A stretch of 64,000 bases of DNA, from NCBI GenBank assembly GCA_028751875.1, contig CM054165.1:27282589-27346588 (forward strand), written 5' to 3'. The stretch's first letter is position 1. Each line of letters begins with the position of its first letter. Both the position numbers and the translations under genes were made by a program. Below, piece after piece: positions 56,530 through 64,000 of the stretch. The notes under the pieces were generated by a model. It did no database searches and had not been told where the DNA came from. It saw nothing but the letters and a program-made list of their open reading frames with translations. The DNA is from Rapana venosa. Lineage: Eukaryota > Mollusca > Gastropoda > Neogastropoda > Muricidae.

Positions 56530-59500
56530 TCAGTTCTCCTTTCTCAGGGTTTTGGTTGAGTTCCTGTCCATATCGCTGATGTTATCGCTCCCAGCTCTTC
56601 CTTGGTCCCTGCTCTTCTTCATCCTCCTTGGTACAGGCCTTGCAAAACTTCCTTTTGCAAGTCCTTTGGATCTTGTGACATGCCCATACCATTTAAGTTT
56701 ACGCTTTTTCACGATCGTTAGAAGGTTCTCATAGGGTCCAATGGTTTGCTGGATTCTGTTATGCACGCTTTCGTTGCTTATGTGGTCTTTGTAGGAGATG
56801 CCATGGAGTCTCCGAAAGCATCTCATCTCCACTGCCTGTACTCTTCTCTCCAAATCTGCAGTCAGGGTCCATGATTCACAGGCATACAGAAATATGGATA
56901 TGACAAGGGAGCGCATTAGTCTGATCTTGGAGATAAGTGAGATATTTTTATCTCTCCAGATGGTGTTTTAGTTTTGACAAAGTGTTATTGTCTGTGCAGT
57001 CCTGCATACTACTTCTGGCTTGGATCCTGGTCTGATACAATGGCTCCCAGGTACTTGAAGCTTTGAACTGTTCCAGCTTCTGGTCATTAACCCTGATATC
57101 AGTGCTAATGCGGTTGGTGTTATTAGTCATCAGTTTGGTCTTTCTCTGCACTGATTTCCATGCCGTATGTTTTGGAGGCCTTATTCAAGTGTTCTGTTAG
57201 GCTGGCAAGCTCTTTTTCTGATCCTGCTATTCCATCAATGTCATCTGCGAAGCGGAGGTTTGTGATCGTTCTGCCACCAATGCTGACTGATCCTTCCTGA
57301 TGTTCCAGTGCATCAGCCATGATTCTCTCAAGGAAGATGTTGAAAAGAGTGGGTGAGAGTAGACAGCCCTGCCTTACTCCAACTGTTGTTCGAAACCATT
57401 CTCCAATGTTGTTGTTGTAGTACACTGCACTGGTGGCCTCGTGTACAGCTGTTTGATGACTCTGATCAGGTTTGCATTGATGCTGTACAAATTCATGATT
57501 GCCCACAAAGCTGCATGCCACACCCTGTCAAATGCCTTCTTATAAATCGATAAATACGTGGTAAAGGTTTGTTGATGTTGAAGGTACCGCTCACATAGTA
57601 TTCTGAGGTTGAATATCTGTTCTGTTGTGCTGCGCCCTGCTCTGAAACCTGCTTGTTCCTCAGCAATGATGGTCTCTGCTTGTGGCTTCAGTCATTCAAT
57701 ATTATCTGCAGCATGACCTTGCTTGGGTGGCATATGAGGCTGATTGTGCAGTAATTATGGCATTGTTGTAGATTTCCTTTCTTGGGGAGGGTGATGACGA
57801 GTGACTGTGTCCATGGTGTTGGCCATTTCCTGTCTGCCAGATCTTGTTGCAGATTCTTGTAGGGCGCTGATCATGGCTTCCCCTCCAGCTTGGACAACTC
57901 AGCTGGAATGTTGTCAGCCCCTGCTGACTTCCTTTTTCAGCGATCTGACTGCTGTTTCCACTTCTTCTCGGAGGATAGGGTGGACTGTCTGTGTCTTTGC
58001 TTTCGGGTACATTAAGGACTTCTGGATCTCCTGCGGTTCTATAGTTATACAGGTCGGAGCAGTATTCTGTCCATCTGTTCAGAATATCCTGTCGTCAGTG
58101 AGACACTTCCCATTTTTTGTCTTGGATTGTTAAACCTTTTCTCTGTTTTGTGCTAGTCAGGTCTTTCACCAGCTGATATGCTTTCTTGCTATTGTTTTTC
58201 TTGATGTTCTCTTCAATGTCTTGGCACTGTTCACTGATCCATTTCTCTTTTGCCTCCGTCATGGACTTCCTGATTCTTTTGTTGACTGCCCTATATTGTT
58301 CTGCTCTTTCTTTTGTTTCATTTTTCTTTTTCTTCAACTCTCTACGCTTGTCGAATAATTGTAGGATGTTAGGTGTGACCCATGGTTTTTTTACTGGTCG
58401 GTGTTTGCCAAGAAGCTCGCTTGCTGTTTCAGTCACTGCTGTATTGAAACTATTCGTCAGTGTATCTATGTCTGAGTCTATCACAGTGAGTGCTGCAAAC
58501 TTTCCACCTATCCTTTTTTGAAAAATTTCTAATACCTCTGGGTCCTTCAGCTTCTCGAGGTCAAATTTGATCCTGATGTTGTTCCGCTTGTGGATTTTCT
58601 TTAGACGTAGTCGGAAAGTCATCATCACAAGATCATGATCACTCCCTATGTCTGCTCTTGGAAAACTTCGTGTCTGTGCGATGTTAACGCTAGACTGAAA
58701 CCGTCTTTTCACCATGATGTAATCTATTTGGTTGTGGTGTTCTCCATTTGGGCTATGCCATGTCCATTTTCTGGATTTCTTGTGTGGGCCAAGTGTATTC
58801 ACTAGCTGGAGGTGGTTGTTACTGGCAAACTCCAGGAGTCTCAAGCCTCTTTCATTTGATTGGTTATTACAATGTGGCCCACAAACGCCCACCCAATCTT
58901 TCCATGCATCTTCTCCTACCTTGGCGTTCCAGTCACCTTGCACAACGAGGATGTCTTTCTTGGGAGTTTGATTCAGAACCTCTTGTAGCTGGTCATAAAA
59001 TTCTTCTATGGCTTCATCTGTGCAGTCTGATGTAGGGGCATATGCCTGTACTACAGTTATGTTAAAGGGGGTTGCTCTCAGGCGGATGGTAATAAGTCTG
59101 CTGGACACAGGCTGACAGCTCATGACGGTGTTTATGGTGTCTTTGTGAACGAGAAACCCCACGCCGTGTTCATGTTTATCCTGTTTTCCACTGTAGTATA
59201 ATTTGTGGTCTTCCTGGGTCGTTGTTTCTCCCATGCTTTTCCATCTTACTTCGCAGAGCCCAAGGATGTGCCATTGATATCTGGACATCTCATGTGTCAG
59301 TTCTTCCACTTTGCCTGCAGCTCTTAGTGTCCGCACATTCCATGTGCCAATGATGGTGTTGTTTCTGGCACGAATTTTGCTGTGTTTTACATCAGTAGCA
59401 TACTTTCGACCTCTGTCCTGATGAGCAACAGAAGGCGCGGTCCTTGGTAACCCGGGCGACGACCGATCCGGTATGGAAATTCTGGCTGTCTTTATCATGG

Positions 59501-59640
59501 GTGTGTCTTGGGCAAATCAAACCTGGCGGAGCCCATCCCTCTCCAGGTCGGATTTTTTGATTGGGTTTACTCCCCACATGTGGCAGGTGGTACTGGGTTA
59601 CATGGTTACCAGTAGCAGAGGGAGTCTCTGACCTGACGGA
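56530..59640 (-). mobile_element. RTE-1: nearly complete RTE-type non-LTR retrotransposon
   Basis: This minus-strand element runs from a 5' region at about 59640 (also found at 30510-30586) to a stop at 56530. After the endonuclease ORF (58095-59498) the same protein continues in shifted frames: ILREEVETAVRSLKK (about 57980), EEQAGFRAGRSTTEQIFNLR (about 57620-57680), KKAFDRVWHAALW (motif A, about 57505-57545), VGVRQGCLLSPTLFNIF (motif B, 57340-57390), LRFADDIDGIAG (catalytic box, about 57225-57260), FLYACESWTLTADLERRVQA (about 56850-56910) and KLKWYGHVTRSKGLAKG. Frameshifts fall mostly at homopolymers. RT and endonuclease motifs are all present, so this is a young copy or one damaged by consensus error. 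Confidence 0.9.
58095..59498 (-). CDS. RTE-1 apurinic-type endonuclease region (467 codons)
   Basis: A single open frame carries the endonuclease that nicks target DNA for target-primed reverse transcription. Visible motifs are GTWNVRTLR (residues 51-59), LCEVRWKS with the metal-binding Glu at 83, QAYAPTSD (151-158), GDWNAKVG with Asp189 and Asn191, NQIDYIMV (256-263), and SDH at 286-288, so all catalytic positions of the APE-like family are in place. After about residue 330 comes a Lys/Arg-rich linker (KKKKNETKERAEQY). The frame ends at a homopolymer frameshift (an A6 run near 58118), beyond which the RT continues in another frame. The true start may lie elsewhere; a 5' frame through 59655 overlaps the leader. 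Confidence 0.9.
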   Translation of the reverse strand: MIKTARISIPDRSSPGLPRTAPSVAHQDRGRKYATDVKHSKIRARNNTIIGTWNVRTLRAAGKVEELTHEMSRYQWHILGLCEVRWKSMGETTTQEDHKLYYSGKQDKHEHGVGFLVHKDTINTVMSCQPVSSRLITIRLRATPFNITVVQAYAPTSDCTDEAIEEFYDQLQEVLNQTPKKDILVVQGDWNAKVGEDAWKDWVGVCGPHCNNQSNERGLRLLEFASNNHLQLVNTLGPHKKSRKWTWHSPNGEHHNQIDYIMVKRRFQSSVNIAQTRSFPRADIGSDHDLVMMTFRLRLKKIHKRNNIRIKFDLEKLKDPEVLEIFQKRIGGKFAALTVIDSDIDTLTNSFNTAVTETASELLGKHRPVKKPWVTPNILQLFDKRRELKKKKNETKERAEQYRAVNKRIRKSMTEAKEKWISEQCQDIEENIKKNNSKKAYQLVKDLTSTKQRKGLTIQDKKWEVSH

Positions 59641-59802
59641 GTTCGTATTCCACAAATATGGAAAACAATTGTTACATTGAAAAGGTTAACTGCAGTTATC
59701 TTTATGCTTTCCTAAGCAAGGGAGATAAAAAAATTTTAAAGTGATTTTAGAAATTCATCTACGATCAAGAGAATGCTATCTCTAATTCTTGAGATTTCTT
59801 CA
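59641..59802 (-). pseudogene. LINE-C, 3' part of ORF2 and 3' region
   Basis: On minus, after the TTAA at 59803-59806, the text continues the LINE-C reading frame (EEISRIRDSILLIVDEFLK) to a stop, then AT-rich 3' sequence. It is separated from the main LINE-C body (61294 onward) by the piggyBac element. Its lower end abuts the 5' end of RTE-1. Confidence 0.75.
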
Positions 59803-61293
59803 TTAACCCTTTCCCATTTTTTACCCGCCGTAGCCCGCTGCTGCCCGCTCGCCCGCATATATTTATGTCCGCAGCAGCCCGCCGGACGTCATTTCAGCCT
59901 AGTGGGGAATTTTCATCACGCACTAAGCTCTACCTAGTACACGCACACCATGAATGAACATTCCACTGAGGTCAGCATAAACTAAGAAAGGAATGGGCAC
60001 AAAATTCAGTGCTACACAGCCTCCCGTTCACAAGAAATTGGCCAGTGACTGGCTTTATCTTTCCCATGCTTTCTTGTAGCTAAAAATGGCAGCAAAGATT
60101 GAGCATACAATTTGGGAGGAATATACTGATGTGGAAATTGAAGCTATTTTGGCTCAAGTGGAACAGTTCGAAAGAGAATAAAATGTTGAATCCGATGTTG
60201 AAGTAGATGTAGAAGAAAGAGATGAAATAGGAGAAGGTAGTGAGTTGGAAAGTGATGCTGAGGATAACATTTCGTTGGCTTCACAGCAGACGACATGGCA
60301 CAGCGCACAAGTGCCTTGCTCAGTGCAAGACTTCACGCTGCCGACTGGGCCAGCACAAACTCTCCCACTGAAAGCCAAGCTCTTAGATTACTTTGTTTTG
60401 TTTGTGCCCCGACATTTTTTTCAAATTGTAGCAGATGAACTAACAATTAAGCCAGGCAAAAGATCGCTGTGAAAGGCGTAGTCATAGATCCATTAGGGAC
60501 AGAAACAACACCTGAGGAAATTAGGGCTTACCTGTCAGTTTTGATCATGATGGGGATCAAGCGTTTGTCAAGGCTTCATCTCTACTGGTCTACTAATTTG
60601 ACATTTTCTGAGTCACGGATCAGTAATATTATGACGAAAACCAGATTTCTCAAAATTAATCAGTATTTTCACCTGAGAAACACGCCAACACACCTGGACG
60701 CGACACTGGCTGTGACACCTGCATTATGACAGCCATGTAACTGGCTATTGGTGAAGGACACACTAGTGTCTGTGTAAATAGTAGGCGTCAGCATATATTT
60801 GTAAATAATGTATATACGCGCATTAGTCAACGTCGTTTTCAATATGTTTGAATACTTTCCACTGAGAAAGTGTAGACTTGGTGACAGTAATTTTGTGACG
60901 TGTGAATGTTCGACTGGATTACCATGACGGTGGATGCGATGGAGGACACATTCAGGCAGGACCACACATATTATTTTTTAAAATCACATACCTATATTGC
61001 GCATGTTAGAGGGTAGTTGTAGACTAACAGCATGATGTCACTGCAATGTTACCTGTATTTGGTGACAAAGAGGGGACAGCAGCACGACACATGTAGGTAG
61101 GACACACATCTTGGGGTGCAGAACAAAGTATGACATCATATGAATACTTTGGCCAAATATGACTGCTCTGCAAACAATAGTAACTGTACAGGACTATGTG
61201 TACTTGAGGTACCTTATTCTCTGAAAAAACAGCGTAAATTTCCGAATACTACAGAGAGTTTCTCTGTAAGAAATGCGAATGGTAAAGGGTTAA
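59803..61293 (+). mobile_element. piggyBac-like DNA transposon remnant with TTAA target duplications
   Basis: TTAA at 59803-59806 and at 61290-61293 brackets a 1483-bp element (59807-61289). Its ends are inverted repeats: CCCTTTCCCATT on the left and, reverse-complemented, CCCTTTACCATT on the right (11 of 12 match). Both TTAA targets and CCCTTT ends are typical of piggyBac elements. The interior carries a broken transposase (60086-60729). The left end has a GC-rich subterminal region with repeated GCCCGC and CTGCTGC/GCAGCAG inversions (59823-59885). It inserted inside the ORF of LINE-C. Confidence 0.85.
60086..60729 (+). pseudogene. piggyBac (PGBD-like) transposase N-terminal part, broken
   Basis: From ATG at 60086 the frame gives MAAKIEHTIWEEY, an acidic stretch (EVDVEERDEIGEGSELESD), a TAA at 60179-60181, then LLDYFVLFVPRHFFQIVADE, a form of the piggyBac DDE-family N-terminal pattern (FF-x-LF-P). 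A frameshift near 60465 leads to TTPEEIRAYLSVLIMMGIKR, LYWSTNLTFSESRISNIMTK and RFLKINQYFHLRN, all characteristic of the family. The frame stops at 60727-60729, before the catalytic Asp residues. The missing catalytic core and the two breaks mean it cannot encode an active transposase. Confidence 0.85.
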
Positions 61294-62585
61294 ATATGAG
61301 GCATTTCTGACGGATATCATCATACGAATTACAATCAAACAAAAAGTGCATTTCATCTTCAGTCTGCGCCCCACACATGAGGAGATTTGTCAGTGGAAAG
61401 CCATGTTTTGCAAGCATTTAGGTGTTCTTAATCTGAATCGAGCAAGATTACTCCTATGCCATTTCTGTGTTACAACTGTAACATACTTTTCTGTTTGCAA
61501 AACACTTTTAAAGGAAGAGTACCAGTTATACTTTTCTGATTCCTCTATGCAAGCATGCCAGTCTTGTTTGTAGGAAGCTATCATTCTGTCTTTAAAATCC
61601 CACAAAAATCCTTGCTCAAATCCAACTCCCTGGCACATCCACACAATACCAAATCCATGCGTTGTTAGTAATTGCTTAACAAAAAATGTCCAGTTCTGTT
61701 TCCCCGTTTCTAGTTGGATCAACAGCATCTCATACGCTTGTCTGCACAATCTTGACATAGGAAGTTGAGTTAATTTTAACCAATACTTAATACACTTCTT
61801 GTGATCTTATAAATAGAGGGTAGGGGCCAGTTTCATCATACAGCATTTTGTTAAATGAGTGTAGGTGGTACTGAAAAGAATCGTTTCATTGCATAGGTGT
61901 GCACTTTTTCCATTTCATTATTAACAAATTTGAAAAATCAGAGCAGTTTAGTTTCCTTAAAGACCTTAGAATTTCCATAGTTTTTGGCAACTTTCACTCC
62001 ATGCATTTTTGAAATTTAGTTTTGTTAAGGTAAGTCCTAAATATTTATAAAAGTTTGTTACTTTAATTTCAGTATTACTATAAACTACTTCTTTCCCAAT
62101 GAAAGATGATCTCCCTTTTGAAATACCATTATATTTGTCTTTTCTATGTTAACAGATTCAACATAGCTTCATATTTTAAAAAAATTAACTGGTTTTGCAG
62201 CCCTAAAATAGTATGTCATCTGCGAATAGTAACAGAAAACCTGGGATTAATTGTATGCCATGTCTTCCCTTTTTTTGGTTAATTCTATAGCTAACTCATT
62301 AATAAATAACGAGAACAGCAGGAGACACCCTTGCTTAACCCTGGGGCATTCAAAAACATCTGAATACATATACTTGCCACGCACACATGCTATCACAGAC
62401 TCGTACACACCTTTCAGGGCCATATACATTTTGCCATTTACTCCATTATAGCGTAATATGTTCCACAGGACATTTCTATCAACTGAGTCAAATACAACTT
62501 ATAGTTTTGTATTTTTATGAAAATATTTTTGGACTAGAGCTTATAATGTAAAAATGGGATCTATTGTACTATAACCCGATCGAAA
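61294..62585 (-). pseudogene. LINE-C: non-LTR retrotransposon RT and C-terminus
   Basis: Minus strand. The 5' limit is near 62585. RT motifs: FDSVDRNVLWNILRYNGVNG (motif A, about 62440-62500), RVKQGCLLLFSLFINELA (motif B, 62280-62340) and a degraded catalytic segment near 62225 (CYYSQMTYY in place of FADD). Further on are a 122-codon open stretch (61390-61758) with WHRSNLARFRLRTPKCLQNM, and a C-terminal finger-like C-x2-QTEDEMHFLFDC (about 61325-61375). The reading frame is interrupted at 61293 by piggyBac. It belongs to the same broad group as LINE-A (EDE-x-H-x-L motif) but is clearly a different family. Confidence 0.8.
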
Positions 62586-62697
62586 TCCAAGCATTGCATT
62601 AAATCAAGACACTCAACGACAACCACCACAACGGCACAACGAACCATCACAGAACTCAATCATATCTACAGAACATCCCTCACCTGTCACTGAGAAA
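62586..62697. other. A/C-rich sequence, nothing recognised
   Basis: Sequence composition changes sharply at about 62600 from AT-rich LINE-C to A/C-rich text. Confidence 0.35.
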
Positions 62698-62826
62698 GAA
62701 CAAGGCGCACTCCTGCACCCCAGGAAAGACGTTTACAAAACGGACAGCACAGCACAGAAGAAGAACGGTGCACTCCTGCAACCCAAGGAAGACGTTGACA
62801 GGACGGACACGACGTAACAACGAAGA
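62698..62826. repeat. 63-bp tandem duplication (2 units)
   Basis: Two imperfect units contain GGCGCACTCCTGCACCCCAG and GGTGCACTCCTGCAACCCAA, each followed by GAAGACGTT-AC and ACGGACA (starts about 62698 and 62761). A shorter repeat (TGAATCTCCACCTCCTA twice) follows at about 62887-62922. Confidence 0.9.
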
Positions 62827-64000
62827 ACGAAGACGCGGTGCCCAACAGCCCAGCTGGAACGGCGACCAACGAACTTCAGCCCAAGACTGAATCTCCACCT
62901 CCTACTGAATCTCCACCTCCTAACTGAAGTCAAGACTTCCTCCTATTTAAAGCCATTGCTACTTAGCTGATGAAGCAAACCCTAACTGACGACCAGGAAC
63001 TTCACGACAAGCTAACCTGCATGCAAAATTGCAGAGAAAAAGGAATGTGCATGCCACTAAGCTGGAGTTCACCACGTACATAAAAAAAAAGCGAATGTGA
63101 ACACAGAAAGACACCAGTATCCAGACGGAGAGAGAGAGAAATAGCACTGATAATGCACGGAATTATGCGAACCGTGACATTCAGTTTATTATATAAATTT
63201 TCCACATTATAACAAAGAAAAGACCAAGATGTCGAGTGGTCAGGCCTGTCCTATTTCGTCCTCTTGGAGTGGAGTCCTTGCAGTCCACACCACCCCTGCT
63301 CTGGTTGCCAAGGTAACTAAGTAGCCCAGGTTACCTGCTAGTTGAAGCTCGTCTCCCCCTGCTCGTGCTACTGGGTTCCTTTCTTCCACACAACCATTGG
63401 CCAGTCAGGGAGTCGCCAGGATGTCCAGATGCGTCACTTGGCAGTACCCCCTCCTTCCGCCCCCTGACTAGACTGGCCAGTCAGAGAGATCCACGTCACG
63501 GCAGGAACCCCCTGGCCTACCGTCTCTGCTTCTGTCAAGTGGTTGGTTCGCGGCAGCACGTTCGTCACGGGTGAAATCCCTCGCATCCTCACTGGCACGT
63601 TCCCTCTCGTCGCGGGGTCGCCCTATGCTGTGGTATGAAGAGGAAAGCTCCTGCAGACCAGCGTGGCCTTGACCCGTTCTGACCTCTCGTGATGACGACA
63701 CATCTGTCATGTCAGGCTGTGCACACCTTCTTTCTTGCTGCTGTCTGTCGCTATCACCTTCGTGGATCTGGAAGAGCTGGGCCCACCACCATCACCCCGT
63801 TCTGAAAAACGCTCGTTTCCCCTCTCTCTTGGCCTGAGCAACAATGCCTGCATGTCGTTGTGTCAGATTGTAGAGAGCCGCCTGGCTTAGTCATAGAAAT
63901 GACAGAATGAGATATGTTAGCAAACATCTACCTTGTGAGAACGGAGTTTAGTTGTTTTTTTTTGAGAGTTGGAGAGTTACTATCTTTTGCCCTGTGGCTT
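62827..64000. other. GC-richer terminal region, unassigned
   Basis: Contains a TATTTAAA box-like element at about 62944-62951, a purine-rich (GA)n patch near 63123-63140 and GC-richer text from 63230 on. The open frames (69-80 codons) show no domain. It could be promoter-proximal DNA of a gene beyond the edge or the end of an LTR element; neither can be shown here. Confidence 0.35.

Noticed and set aside
58186..58521. 111-codon plus-strand hydrophobic frame
   Set aside because: It is antisense to the Lys-rich end of the RTE-1 endonuclease ORF.

Overview
This is scaffolded animal DNA, most likely from a lophotrochozoan such as a marine mollusc. That is inferred from the mix of CR1-, L2-, Rex1-, RTE- and I-like LINEs, a Penelope-like element and a piggyBac remnant, together with AT-rich DNA and abundant CA/GT microsatellites. 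I see no host gene that can be named. One small, well-formed candidate exon (13509-13619) is the only plausible host coding sequence. Almost everything recognisable is mobile DNA or tandem repeat.

The window is three contigs joined by two gaps of exactly 500 N (30716-31215 and 47538-48037). Contig 1 (1-30715) is dominated by an 11.26-kb segment present twice in direct orientation (995-12259 and 17371-28625), with a 5.1-kb unique spacer between the copies. Each copy carries a shattered Jockey/CR1-like LINE on the minus strand. Its pieces are separated by a putative solo LTR, a 54-bp minisatellite, three smaller tandem blocks, a Rex1/Babar-like fragment, a long poly-A tract and a head-to-head pair of L2-like 3' ends. 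About 8.7 kb of the two copies align without net indels, poly-A tract included, while the edges differ by many small indels. An assembly duplicate is therefore as likely as a recent genomic duplication. Contig 1 ends in a minus-strand LINE (called LINE-A) that lacks its reverse-transcriptase catalytic box.

Contig 2 (31216-47537) opens with a second LINE of the same family (LINE-B) that shares its outer flank with LINE-A and is interrupted by an RTE insertion. From about 33200 to 44600 the text is badly homopolymer-distorted and includes G tracts of tens of bases. An I-clade LINE with RNase H can still be read at 37280-38990. The contig ends in a minus-strand Penelope-like element (RT plus GIY-YIG nuclease), cut off by the gap and carrying frameshifts.

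Contig 3 (48038-64000) holds a frameshifted CR1-like LINE on the plus strand (ORF1 with a GDS-type esterase, ORF2 with endonuclease and RT). It is followed by a nearly complete RTE element on the minus strand (56530-59640) whose apurinic-type endonuclease ORF is intact. Next is a LINE (LINE-C, minus strand) split by a 1483-bp piggyBac element with matching terminal repeats and TTAA target duplications. The last 1.4 kb is GC-richer and unassigned.

These elements do not form a pathway. The layout is a record of nested insertions. I found no convincing undescribed gene system. The most informative signals are the insertion order, the duplication with its identity pattern, and the sequence-quality artefacts.
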